Source: PMNU01 sp035479875 (GTDB lineage: Bacteria > Patescibacteriota > Saccharimonadia > Saccharimonadales > UBA4665). Taken from it: a DNA stretch of 64,000 bases. The position numbers and the translations under genes were made by a program. The notes beneath the pieces are model-generated. The model was not told the origin of the DNA, made no database searches, and worked only from the letters and a program-made list of their open reading frames with translations. Positions 16,472-24,553 of this stretch are shown here, in pieces; positions within the stretch are counted from its first letter, which is position 1, and every line of letters starts with the position of its first letter. The stretch is taken from positions 186,001-250,000 of the forward strand of contig DATIIH010000001.1 in the NCBI GenBank assembly GCA_035479875.1, in the 5' to 3' direction.

Positions 16472-17659
16472 ATGACCTATAAAAGTGTGATGATTTTGGG
16501 CCGCCAGCCCGCCATCGGGCGTGCCGAGCTAGAAAGCGTGCTGGGCGCGGGCCACGTGTATGGCGTAGGCAGCGATGCTGCCGCAAGCGACCTATTGCCG
16601 CAAGACATCCCGTTTGCGCGCCTGGGCAGCACCGTTAAACTAGCGCGATTTGTAGCGACCGTGAACGGCACCGACTGGCGTTCGGTACAAGACGCTCTGG
16701 CAGCCGCCGCCCTGGCCTGCGCCGAAGACATCACCGAAGGCAAAATCCAATTTGGCCTCAGCGCCTACGGTCTGCGCGTCAACCCGCGCCAACTTTTGGG
16801 CGCCGGGCTCACCATCAAAAAGAGCCTACGCAATCATGGCTACTCGGTACGATTAATCCCTAACCAGGAGGAGGCGCTAAACAGCGCCCAGGTGCTGCAC
16901 AATCACCTCACCGGCGAACGCGGCATCGAACTATTGGCCGTGCAAGACGGCTCTAAAACGATCATCGCCCGCACCGTTAACGTCCAAGATATTACCGCCT
17001 ACGCCCACCGCGACCAAAACCGCCCCAAGCGCGACGCCCGCGTTGGTATGCTGCCGCCCAAGCTGGCGCAGACCATCGTCAACTTGGCCGCTGGCCCGCT
17101 GCCGCCGTCAGATGACGTCGTCGTACTCGACCCGTTTTGCGGCACCGGCGTGCTGCTGCAAGAAGCCGCCCTCATGGGCTACGGCACCTACGGCACCGAT
17201 CTCGAACCGCGCATGATTGAGTACAGCAAAGCCAACCTTGCCTGGCTAGCCGAAAAACACACCGTTACCCTGCCCGCCCTCGCCGCTGGCGACGCCACCA
17301 GCTTTACCTGGCAAAACGACTTTACCGCCGTAGCCGGCGAAACATACCTGGGCCGCCCACTCGCCGCTTGGCCAGCCAACGATGTGTTGGAGCGCATTAT
17401 CCAAGACACCAATACTATCCTCCAAAAATTTTTAGTAAACATCCGCGACCAAATCAAACCCGGCTTGCGTATGTGCCTAGCCGTACCCGCCTGGCACAAC
17501 CCCACTACCAGCCAGTTTAAACACCTCCCACTACTTGACCATCTGACCGATATGGGGTACAATCGAGTAAGTTTTGAGCACGCCGCTCTACCGGAGTTAG
17601 TCTACTACAGGCAAGACCAACTGGTGGCCCGCGAGCTGCTCGTAATAACAAGGAACTAA
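16472..17659 (+). CDS. Trm11/TrmG10-like RNA methyltransferase
   Basis: 395 residues from ATG 16472 (MTYKSVMILGRQPAIG). The N-terminal half is a degenerate THUMP-like RNA-binding region; the C-terminal half is a class I methyltransferase with VVLDPFCGTGVLLQEAA (motif I) and YGTDLEPRMIEYSKANL (motif II). The target-base motif normally written D-P-P-Y reads GETYLGRPL. The relatives modify guanosine in tRNA at position 10; that activity is inferred from the family. A TATACT 8 nt upstream sets the start. The next gene, rpmA, begins one base after its stop. Confidence 0.78.
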   Translation: MTYKSVMILGRQPAIGRAELESVLGAGHVYGVGSDAAASDLLPQDIPFARLGSTVKLARFVATVNGTDWRSVQDALAAAALACAEDITEGKIQFGLSAYGLRVNPRQLLGAGLTIKKSLRNHGYSVRLIPNQEEALNSAQVLHNHLTGERGIELLAVQDGSKTIIARTVNVQDITAYAHRDQNRPKRDARVGMLPPKLAQTIVNLAAGPLPPSDDVVVLDPFCGTGVLLQEAALMGYGTYGTDLEPRMIEYSKANLAWLAEKHTVTLPALAAGDATSFTWQNDFTAVAGETYLGRPLAAWPANDVLERIIQDTNTILQKFLVNIRDQIKPGLRMCLAVPAWHNPTTSQFKHLPLLDHLTDMGYNRVSFEHAALPELVYYRQDQLVARELLVITRN

Positions 17660-17660
17660 T

Positions 17661-17933
17661 ATGTCACACGTAAAAGCAGGTGGAACTTCCAAAAATACAC
17701 GCGACAGCGTCGGCCAACGGCTCGGCGTTAAGCTCTTTGGCGGCGAAAAAGTTGGCACCGGCCAGATCATCGTACGCCAAGTTGGCATGAGCAAGCGCCC
17801 CGGCAAAGGCACCGTTAAGAGCCGCAACTTCACCATCCACGCCATGCGCGATGGTGTTGTTACCTACAAGACACGCAAAGTACGCCGCTTTACGGGCAAA
17901 ACGGTGCGCCGCACCGAAGTCACCGTCGAATAA
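17661..17933 (+). CDS. rpmA: Ribosomal protein bL27
   Basis: 90 residues. MSHVKAGGTSKNTRDSVGQR and LGVKLFGGEKVGTGQIIVRQ are the conserved N-terminal region that reaches the peptidyl-transferase centre. The tail is basic and diverges from E. coli L27. AAGGA precedes the ATG by a normal distance. There is no cleavable N-terminal extension of the Firmicutes type. It is co-transcribed with the methyltransferase and ends at a bidirectional terminator. Confidence 0.95.
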   Translation: MSHVKAGGTSKNTRDSVGQRLGVKLFGGEKVGTGQIIVRQVGMSKRPGKGTVKSRNFTIHAMRDGVVTYKTRKVRRFTGKTVRRTEVTVE

Positions 17934-17947
17934 GTTGGATCTTCAAT

Positions 17948-17977
17948 AAAAAACAGCCCGTTCAGGGCTGTTTTTTT
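17948..17977. terminator. Bidirectional Rho-independent terminator
   Basis: A 12-bp stem AAAAAACAGCCC / GGGCTGTTTTTT around a GTTCA loop. The T run at 17971-17977 serves rpmA on the plus strand, and the A run on the left serves the minus-strand gene ending at 17994. Confidence 0.92.
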
Positions 17978-17993
17978 ATGAGCCTGCTGTGCA

Positions 17994-19415
17994 CTAGGCC
18001 ACTGGCGCAAGTGTATCGTCATCCTGCTCAGCCTGCGCCTGCTGCAGTTGAGCCAATTCTTTTTCACGCCGCAGACGTCGGCTCGCCTCTTCCCCTGCTA
18101 GCTGCCGCTTAAAACGTAGACGGTCGGCTGGCTTTTGACCATCTATAGCCCAACGAGCAGCCGCACGATGCTGGTCGATGAGAGGCCAGCCATTCTCATT
18201 TAACTCATCATCTTTGGCGAGCACCGATTCCTTACCCGGATTAAAGGTGCCATCAAGGTGAGATAGCGCCAGCATGGCCGCGTATTCTACGCCAGATAGG
18301 TGCAGGTTCTCATATCCAGGAGAGTTAGGCTTCTTAACATTTTGACTATTGATGTTGCGGCCCATGTGATGCACTTCGCGTGAGATACGCTCAGCGTATA
18401 ACTTACCGAGGCGTAAACGAAGCTCTGGGTTAGTGCGTACAGCATCCATGAGCCAATTTTGGCGCTCTTCATAGCTGGTAGGGGGAGTTTCGCCCAAAAC
18501 GTCACGAATGATCGCCTCTGCTGCGCTATCACGGTACAGGGCTTGGCTAGCCCATGGCCTTGAGTAATCACGTGACTGCTCCGAAACGTACAGCCCGCCG
18601 TAACCACTCGGCAGATACTCACCCGCTGTTAGATCAGGCACCACACGTGGCGCAAAGATCTTGTGTTCGCGTTCCTCTTGATAGCGCCTTCTCTCGGCCA
18701 TTTGTTGTTCTTTGCGCCGCACTTCTGCCTCATCTGCAAGGCGACGTCGCTCTGCTCCTTCTTCCGGAGTAATGTACTCGGCGTGGCGCTCGTCAAAGAG
18801 CGGATTAACCACCACCCTTCCCCTGGTAAACCGCGTGTCGGCAACTGGCGTGAATGCACCGCGAATTGTCCTTGCATCTTCAGTGTTGGCAACAAATACT
18901 TTGGCATTTGCACCAATCGTAAGGCGCAGTGCTCCTTCGCCCAATCGTTCGCCAAATTGTGTTTTTGAAGGACGATTAGGCCTGAGACGACGGCTAAAAA
19001 GGAGGTCCCTTGAGATAGCACCTTCGCCGTTGCCAATAGTGACCTCATAAGGACGACCTGGCATGCCGTCAACGCCCGCTTCTTCAGGAATAGCAAGCTC
19101 AACCCCTCGTCCTACGGGCCTCAAACCACGGCGAGTCTGTTTAAGGCCTTGTAACACAAGGTGTGTTTCGCCGGTCTTGGCGTCCTCACGGCGTACTAAA
19201 GCGACCGCTTTAGTACGGTCTTTCTCATCTGGCAGTTCAAAAACAGCAGGTACGCGTGTTCGCTCGCCTTCGACCTCTTTGAGGCCGATGACAGTAGGAT
19301 CAACAACCGATGCGAGCGTATTGAGCTCGGTCGTCGCGTCGGTTAGCCAGCGTTCTCTGCCGACTTGTTCTTCGGTAAGTATGCGTTCTGGGGTAAAACG
19401 TGCTTGTTCTGTCAT
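17994..19415 (-). CDS. Large orphan protein, soluble
   Basis: 473 residues from the ATG at 19413-19415 (MTEQARFTPERIL); the longer reading from 19469 starts inside the promoter. No domain is recognised. Residues ~215-255 form a highly charged helix (ERRRLADEAEVRRKEQQ), probably coiled coil; a second charged helix closes the protein. A REVHHMGRNIN segment near residue 355 might bind metal, but this is only a guess. The leader is A-rich (AAAACAAAAAA) with no Shine-Dalgarno site. It shares its promoter type with the 19509 and 58672 genes. Confidence 0.7.
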   Translation of the reverse strand: MTEQARFTPERILTEEQVGRERWLTDATTELNTLASVVDPTVIGLKEVEGERTRVPAVFELPDEKDRTKAVALVRREDAKTGETHLVLQGLKQTRRGLRPVGRGVELAIPEEAGVDGMPGRPYEVTIGNGEGAISRDLLFSRRLRPNRPSKTQFGERLGEGALRLTIGANAKVFVANTEDARTIRGAFTPVADTRFTRGRVVVNPLFDERHAEYITPEEGAERRRLADEAEVRRKEQQMAERRRYQEEREHKIFAPRVVPDLTAGEYLPSGYGGLYVSEQSRDYSRPWASQALYRDSAAEAIIRDVLGETPPTSYEERQNWLMDAVRTNPELRLRLGKLYAERISREVHHMGRNINSQNVKKPNSPGYENLHLSGVEYAAMLALSHLDGTFNPGKESVLAKDDELNENGWPLIDQHRAAARWAIDGQKPADRLRFKRQLAGEEASRRLRREKELAQLQQAQAEQDDDTLAPVA

Positions 19416-19440
19416 TTTTTTGTTTTGCTTTCTGTAATAA

Positions 19441-19469
19441 ACATTAGCATAAACTTTACCTATGGTCAA
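19441..19469 (-). promoter_or_regulatory. Extended -10 promoter of the 17994-19415 gene
   Basis: On the minus strand TTGACC (19464-19469), 17-nt spacer ending in TTATGC, TAATGT (19441-19446). The 15-nt string TTATGCTAATGTTTA is identical in the promoter at 20563-20591. The predicted leader is about 20 nt. Confidence 0.72.
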
Positions 19470-19508
19470 GTATATACATGTCTATGCCCTCGGTATCGCA
19501 CGCACAGC

Positions 19509-20540
19509 CTAGCGATACGGTCGCTGAAGAAGCGATGCCTGCGGCAAGTCAACTGCCTGCCCGGTCACCTCGGCCTGATACTGTGCCAATAAGCGCAAGT
19601 ACGAATCATTGTGATCAACTGAGCTGTGAGTGCCCCATGCTGTCATATCTCGCGGCCCAGCAGCGCTGCGATAGGCAGCAACAACGGGCAACGTCTGACG
19701 AGTACGATTAGGGCCATCTGCCGTAAACTGCAAGCCATTTGCCAATTGGTCATCGCGAGCCACCACGAGACAAGCCTGCATGGTCGGAATAAGGTCGTCA
19801 CGACCAATCTGACGCAGGGCGACAGCAATCTGCTTGGCGTCGCCCGTTATCATACCGCCACCGCTTACCCAGTCATCGGGCAACTCAATGCGTGCATGAG
19901 TAGCATCTAGGCCGCTAAAAACTGAGTCGTCAAGACTATCGTATACCTGCACGCGATCCGCGAGTTCCGGATGGCGCGCGCGCACGCGATCAGCTATTGC
20001 GTGACCAATAAAGTCCATGCTGCGCGGACCACGGGACGCTGCCGGGGCAAAAAACACTATGCGATTTGCCGGATCAGCCTGCAGATATGCAGACCATTCA
20101 CGCTCCGCCAGGAGGTCAAGCCCGGTGTTGAGCTCTTCCCTGCCAAGGAATGTCGTATTGGCACGTGAACTGGGGGCCCTGTCGGCCGTTTCTTCGTCGC
20201 CACGCTTTCGGGCTGCTATTTCGCCGGCACTCAAAAAAGCGTCGAGGCTAGTGAGCATTTCACCTTCGGTGGTTGGTCTGAGCTCGCCCATTTCCCACTC
20301 GCCTTCAGGAGTAACTCGAGACGACCGGTAAGTAGCTGGCGCGGTTCGTTCACCCCGCTCCGCAGCGCGGAGCTGATCGCTAAAGTCGGGCGCCTCAGCG
20401 AATGCGTGACCAACGTTAGCCTCGGGGCTCGATATCATATCCGGCGACATGCTGGCCACGGTCACAACACCAACTGCCCGCGACCGCGGGTCGGGGTCTG
20501 GCATCGTTGATTCTTGGTGGCGTACGACTTCTGCGAGCAT
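19509..20540 (-). CDS. Orphan protein, 343 residues
   Basis: No known family. The first ~130 residues are acidic and low in predicted structure. Residues ~155-330 look like an alpha/beta domain: RIVFFAPAASRGPRSMDFIG, a later ELPDDWVSGGGMITGDAKQ segment and a strand MQACLVVARDDQL, ending in HSSVDHNDSYLRLLAQYQ. The pattern could suit a nucleotide-handling fold, but no motif is decisive. It is preceded by the same extended -10 promoter as the neighbouring orphan, and the pair is probably co-regulated though transcribed separately. Confidence 0.7.
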   Translation of the reverse strand: MLAEVVRHQESTMPDPDPRSRAVGVVTVASMSPDMISSPEANVGHAFAEAPDFSDQLRAAERGERTAPATYRSSRVTPEGEWEMGELRPTTEGEMLTSLDAFLSAGEIAARKRGDEETADRAPSSRANTTFLGREELNTGLDLLAEREWSAYLQADPANRIVFFAPAASRGPRSMDFIGHAIADRVRARHPELADRVQVYDSLDDSVFSGLDATHARIELPDDWVSGGGMITGDAKQIAVALRQIGRDDLIPTMQACLVVARDDQLANGLQFTADGPNRTRQTLPVVAAYRSAAGPRDMTAWGTHSSVDHNDSYLRLLAQYQAEVTGQAVDLPQASLLQRPYR

Positions 20541-20562
20541 AGAGCAATATTGTCCTAACTAA

Positions 20563-20591
20563 ACATTAGCATAATGTGGACCATACGTCAA
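20563..20591 (-). promoter_or_regulatory. Extended -10 promoter of the 19509-20540 gene
   Basis: On the minus strand TTGACG (20586-20591), 17-nt spacer ending in TTATGC, TAATGT (20563-20568). The -10 region is the same 15-nt string as at 19441. The leader would be about 16 nt. Confidence 0.72.
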
Positions 20592-20618
20592 TCTTAGTAG
20601 CCAGCTCGTGAGCTTAGT

Positions 20619-20926
20619 CTACTGCTCGCTTTGAAAAACGGCTATGCGGCCAAGCGCTTCAAGCTCGGCTTGGGAGAGCGAGACAACGAGTTCAAAGATA
20701 CGATAACCGCCGTCTGCCGTTGTCTGAACCAAGGGGAAGCCCCCTTCACCGGTATCTGGATTCGGGATGGTGTGGCTTTGTCCATCAACTCATCTGGTGG
20801 CATTGTCTGTGGGATAATACCGCTCCTGGCCATCAGGTAGGATAAAGCCTCACGGCTTCCTACCGTCTCCAGATTATAGGCTTGTACACCTTCTTGGTGA
20901 CTAGCTGAAAAACGAACAATGGGCAT
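20619..20926 (-). pseudogene. Small orphan gene interrupted by a -1 frameshift
   Basis: The ATG at 20924-20926 opens a frame reading MPIVRFSASHQEGVQAYNLE and continuing to about MPPDE. From there a protein-like continuation lies in the -1 frame (IPNPDTGEGGFPLVQTTADG, then YRIFELVVSLSQAELEALGR and a stop at 20619-20621), while the original frame becomes Ser/Pro/Arg-rich and ends at 20642. The switch must fall after the TGA of the -1 frame near 20790 and before about 20735; a run of five G's lies at the end of that span. Joined, the product would be ~102 residues. It has a good promoter, so it may be a recent mutation, a sequencing error or programmed frameshifting. Confidence 0.55.
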
Positions 20927-20956
20927 AGCGCAAGAAACTCCAGATTTAACTGGGCT

Positions 20957-20985
20957 ATTATAACATCAAGTTAGCTCCAAAGCAA
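20957..20985 (-). promoter_or_regulatory. Promoter of the frameshifted small gene
   Basis: On the minus strand TTGCTT (20980-20985), 17-nt spacer, TATAAT (20957-20962). A CTGGAG that could act as a ribosome site lies between it and the ATG at 20926. An intact promoter argues the gene was recently functional. Confidence 0.7.
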
Positions 20986-20996
20986 TAGCGTAATAC

Positions 20997-21401
20997 CTAC
21001 TCTAGGCCGAGACGGGCTTTGATGCGACCAATAACGTCGCTAATAACGACTTGCGATTTAACGAGGTAATCGTCTACCCCGAGCTCCTCTGCCCGCTTGC
21101 GGTCGCTCTCTTGGCTGAGAGCGGTGAGCATAATCACTTTGAGGTTGGCGGTTTCGGGGGTGTTGCGCAAAATGTCCAGGACGTCAAAGCCGCTGACTTT
21201 GGGCATCATAACATCGAGCAGGACTAGGTCGGGCTTGAACTCGGTGGCGGCGGCTAGGGCTTCTTCGCCGTTGGTAACGCGCTTAACCTCAAAGCCTTCG
21301 GCTTGGAGGCGGACGAGATACACGCCGGCAAGGGCGTCGTCGTCTTCTACAAATAGGATTCGCTTGGCGTGTTGGCCGGGGGTAAGAGCTACTGGTTCCA
21401 T
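20997..21401 (-). CDS. Stand-alone response-regulator receiver protein
   Basis: 134 residues, one receiver domain and no output domain. All key residues are present: Glu19-Asp20-Asp21 (FVEDDDAL), phosphoacceptor Asp63 (LVLLDVMMPKVSGF), Thr93 (IMLTA) and Lys115 (YLVKS). It could be phosphorylated by a kinase elsewhere in the genome. It lies 24 nt downstream of pyrG on the same strand and may be co-transcribed with it. It contrasts with the degenerate receiver at 11657. Confidence 0.92.
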   Translation of the reverse strand: MEPVALTPGQHAKRILFVEDDDALAGVYLVRLQAEGFEVKRVTNGEEALAAATEFKPDLVLLDVMMPKVSGFDVLDILRNTPETANLKVIMLTALSQESDRKRAEELGVDDYLVKSQVVISDVIGRIKARLGLE

Positions 21402-21425
21402 AGCTCTTACGTTACTGCTTTTGGG

Positions 21426-23030
21426 CTACTTTTGCAATAAGCTCTTGATGAAGCCATTAAACATGGGGTGCGGCCGGTTGGGCCGCGATTTGAATTCGGG
21501 GTGGAATTGGCTGGCCATAAAGAATGGGTGGTCTATGCCTTCGATCATCTCTACCAGTTGGCCGTCGGGGCTCAAACCCACGGCTTTGATGCCCCAGCTC
21601 TCGTATTGGTCGCGGTAATCGTTGTTACACTCGCCGCGGTGGCGGTGGCGCTCGGTAATGTGGCCAACGCCGTAGGCTTTGGCGGCTTTGCTCCCCTTCT
21701 CAATAGCGCAGGGGTAATCGCCCAGGCGCATGGTGCCGCCGGTAAGCAGTTTGTCGTGTTGGTCGGACATGGTGACGATCACTACGTCTTTGGCATCGGG
21801 GTTTAATTCGAACGAGGAGGCATCTTTGAGGCCGGCGTTGCGCGCGGCAGCAATCACACCCATTTGCAGGCCTAAGCACAGGCCCAGGTATGGCAATTTG
21901 TGCTTGAGGGCGTACTGGGCGGCCTTAATCTTGCCTTCCAGCCCGCGCTCGCCAAAACCGCCAGGCACAACGATGCCGTCAAGGCCTTTGAGTGCGGGGG
22001 CAATGTTGGCTCCTGGCGCATCATACTTTTCGGCCGGGATCCAGTGCAGCACTAGGTTGGCGTCGTTCCACCAGCTGGCGGCGCGCAGCGCCTCAAACAC
22101 GCATATATAGGCGTCGAAGTTGTCCATATATTTGGCCACTACACCCACTTGCACGGTACGCTTAAACTCCTTGGTGGAACGTTCCACCATCTCGCGCCAC
22201 GGTTTAAGATTGGTTGGGCCGGCTTTGATGTTGAGCTGCTTACACACGACATCCGCGATGCCCGCGTCTTCGAGCGTGAGTGGGACCTCGTAGATACTGC
22301 TGGCGTTGGGCAAAAGCGCAATTGCGTCTGGCGAAACACCGGTAAATAGGCTGAGCTTATCTTTCACTTTGGGGTTGGCAGGCTTCTCGCTGCGACACAC
22401 CAGAATATCGGGCGAGATACCCAGGCCACGCAGCTCACGCACTGAGTTTTGGGCCGGCTTGGTTTTGGTCTCGTGGCTGGCGGCCAGATACGGCAGATAG
22501 ACCACATGCACGTACAGGCAGTTTTCGCGGCCCACGCGCAGGCCTAGCTCACGTATGGCTTCTAAGAAACTGAGTGATTCAATGTCGCCTACTGTGCCGC
22601 CGATTTCGACGATGTGAACGTCAAAGCCATCACCTGCATCCTTGATAAATTCTTGGATCGCGGCAGTGAGGTGTGGAATTATTTGTACATCTTCGCCCGC
22701 GTACTTACCCGCTCGCTCGTCTTGAATAACTTTTAGGAACACCCGGCCACTCATGAGGCTGCTGGATTTGGTGAGCTCTTCGTCGATAAAGCGTTCGTAA
22801 TGGCCGAGGTCGAGGTCGGTCTCGGCCCCATCTTTGGTTACAAAACACTCGCCGTGCTCACGCGGATTGAGCGTGCCAGCATCGACATTGAGATAGGGGT
22901 CGCACTTTTGGAGGTTTACATGAAGCCCGCGGGCTTTTAAGAGGTTGGCAATTGAGGCGGCGGTGATACCCTTTCCTAGTCCGGAAAGCACTCCACCAGT
23001 AACAAAAATATATTTAGTTGCCTTGGCCAC
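21426..23030 (-). CDS. pyrG: CTP synthase
   Basis: 534 residues; makes CTP from UTP, ATP and glutamine. The N-terminal synthetase domain has VTGGVLSGLGKGITAASIA and CDPYLNVDAGTLNP; the glutaminase domain has GLCLGLQMGVIAA with the nucleophile Cys and a HPEFKSRP segment with the His-Glu pair. It starts with GTG (23028-23030) after GAGGT. It is the only nucleotide-synthesis gene in the window. A long hairpin separates it from the S41 protease gene upstream. Confidence 0.96.
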   Translation of the reverse strand: MAKATKYIFVTGGVLSGLGKGITAASIANLLKARGLHVNLQKCDPYLNVDAGTLNPREHGECFVTKDGAETDLDLGHYERFIDEELTKSSSLMSGRVFLKVIQDERAGKYAGEDVQIIPHLTAAIQEFIKDAGDGFDVHIVEIGGTVGDIESLSFLEAIRELGLRVGRENCLYVHVVYLPYLAASHETKTKPAQNSVRELRGLGISPDILVCRSEKPANPKVKDKLSLFTGVSPDAIALLPNASSIYEVPLTLEDAGIADVVCKQLNIKAGPTNLKPWREMVERSTKEFKRTVQVGVVAKYMDNFDAYICVFEALRAASWWNDANLVLHWIPAEKYDAPGANIAPALKGLDGIVVPGGFGERGLEGKIKAAQYALKHKLPYLGLCLGLQMGVIAAARNAGLKDASSFELNPDAKDVVIVTMSDQHDKLLTGGTMRLGDYPCAIEKGSKAAKAYGVGHITERHRHRGECNNDYRDQYESWGIKAVGLSPDGQLVEMIEGIDHPFFMASQFHPEFKSRPNRPHPMFNGFIKSLLQK

Positions 23031-23106
23031 TATCTACCTCTTTTAACCCTGTTTCACCATAGATACTAACCTAAATCGCTCATCTTGGCAAGCATGAGCG
23101 TGATAG

Positions 23107-23188
23107 GGCCAGCGGCGATATAATTCCACTGGCGTCCTCCTCGCTTCGCTTCGTGCGGAGTGCCATTGGAATTATATCGCCGCTGGCC
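23107..23188. repeat. Long intergenic hairpin A, 22-bp perfect stem
   Basis: Perfect inverted repeat: arm 23107-23128 (begins GGCCAGCGGCGATATAATTC) and arm 23167-23188, with a 38-nt loop that can form a short inner helix (CTCC/GGAG, GGC/GCC). It lies between the S41 protease stop and the pyrG start, both minus strand. There is no T run at either end, so it is not a normal intrinsic terminator. Two other elements of the same design occur at 45245 and 57275. Confidence 0.85.
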
Positions 23189-23218
23189 AACCCGCTTACT
23201 GTCGCCATGTGCTAATTA

Positions 23219-24460
23219 TCACTTTTCGCGGGAGATAACGAATTGGGTTGCTGCTGCGAGTTGTGGGTCGGCCCCGTTTTTGGTGTTGTCGGTAGTGAGG
23301 TTAACCACGTGGTCGGGTGTGATGCCCTTTTTGTCGATGTTCTGGCCGTTGGGACGATACCAACGAGCGATGGTAATCTTGGCTTCTGTGCCGCCAGCCA
23401 GCTGGATAACGTTCTGCTCACTGCCCTTGCCATAGCTTTGCGTGCCGAACAGCGTGGCTGCGCCGTTGTCGTGCAATCCGCCGGCGGTGATCTCGCTGGC
23501 CGAGGCGCTCCCGCCGTTGATCAGCACGGCCGTAGGCAGCCCATTGAGCGGGTCAACCCCGTTGGACATCTCGGCCCCGATGGTGTCAGCACCGCGACGC
23601 TCGGTCATGATCGTGTCGCCCTCAGGCAGCCACAGACTCACCACACTAGTGGCCGCATTGACCAAACCGCCGGGGTTACTTCGCAAGTCGAGGATCACCC
23701 CTTTAACGCCAGCGTTTTTAAACTCTTGGGCGGCTTTTTCTGCCAGGGTGCTGGTATCGTCGCTAAACTGGGTGATTTGGATGTAGCCGATGTGCTTGTC
23801 GAGAATTTTCCAATTAACGCTGGGCACTTTGATATCGTCGCGCTTAATCGTAAAGTTGAGCTCCTGTGTTTTACCTCGAATTATTTTGAGTGTTACGGTT
23901 GTGCCCTTGGGTCCGCGCACTCGGGTGACGGCGGAGTCGACGGTCATACCGCTTGTGCTCGTACCACTAATACTCACGATCATGTCGTGTGGCAGCAGGC
24001 CGGCTTTGGCGGCTGGCGTACCAGCGATAGGGGCGATAATCTGGATGTTACCGTCGGTGTCTTGCCCTAGTTCGGCGCCTATACCGCTAAATGTGCCTTC
24101 AAGCTGGTTATTAAAGTCTTTGGCAGCTGAGGCACTAAAGTATTCGGTGTACGGATCTCCGGTGGCTTGCAGCAACCCGGCCTTGAGGCCGTCGAGGAGC
24201 TGTTGGTTGGTAAGTGGGCCGTCATAGTTGTTTTTGAGGGCAGTATACAGCTGATTGACGGTGGCGTAGTCTGGCGCTGTAGGCAGCCCCTTGTTTTGAC
24301 TACGCAACGCCGCTATCGATAAGCGCCCATCACCCACGCCGACACCCAGGCCGAATACCGCAAACACGATGACGATGTAGCCAAACGTCTTAGAGGCACG
24401 ATGCCATAGCGGTGGCCGGCTCGGATTTTTTTCGGTGTGTTTGTGCTTTCTGGAGTACAC
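23219..24460 (-). CDS. ctpA: S41 C-terminal processing peptidase
   Basis: 413 residues, GTG start at 24458-24460 after AAGGTGAGAGGG. One N-terminal membrane helix (YIVIVFAVFGLGVGVG), a PDZ domain (residues ~110-195, TPAAKAGLLPHDMIVSISG), then the tail-specific protease fold with the catalytic Ser in NGGSASASEITAG and Lys in QSYGKGSEQNV. It cleaves exported proteins on the outer face of the membrane. It lies between the wall hydrolase gene and pyrG; related Ctp proteases often control wall hydrolases, so a link to its neighbour is plausible. Confidence 0.92.
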   Translation of the reverse strand: MYSRKHKHTEKNPSRPPLWHRASKTFGYIVIVFAVFGLGVGVGDGRLSIAALRSQNKGLPTAPDYATVNQLYTALKNNYDGPLTNQQLLDGLKAGLLQATGDPYTEYFSASAAKDFNNQLEGTFSGIGAELGQDTDGNIQIIAPIAGTPAAKAGLLPHDMIVSISGTSTSGMTVDSAVTRVRGPKGTTVTLKIIRGKTQELNFTIKRDDIKVPSVNWKILDKHIGYIQITQFSDDTSTLAEKAAQEFKNAGVKGVILDLRSNPGGLVNAATSVVSLWLPEGDTIMTERRGADTIGAEMSNGVDPLNGLPTAVLINGGSASASEITAGGLHDNGAATLFGTQSYGKGSEQNVIQLAGGTEAKITIARWYRPNGQNIDKKGITPDHVVNLTTDNTKNGADPQLAAATQFVISREK

Positions 24461-24553
24461 GCGTGTTAGACCCTCTCACCTTAGGAATAATTATGCACTT
24501 AGTATACCTGCCGGAAGGCACGACACCAAACTGCTTATCGTTAATCCCTGGGG

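Noticed and set aside
19416..19469. N-terminal extension of the 17994 gene (start at 19469)
   Set aside because: The extension covers the promoter itself; the ATG at 19415 is the first one downstream of the predicted transcription start.
20631..20840. Plus-strand open frame opposite the frameshifted gene
   Set aside because: The minus strand has a promoter, a ribosome site and protein-like composition across the frameshift; the plus frame has none of these.
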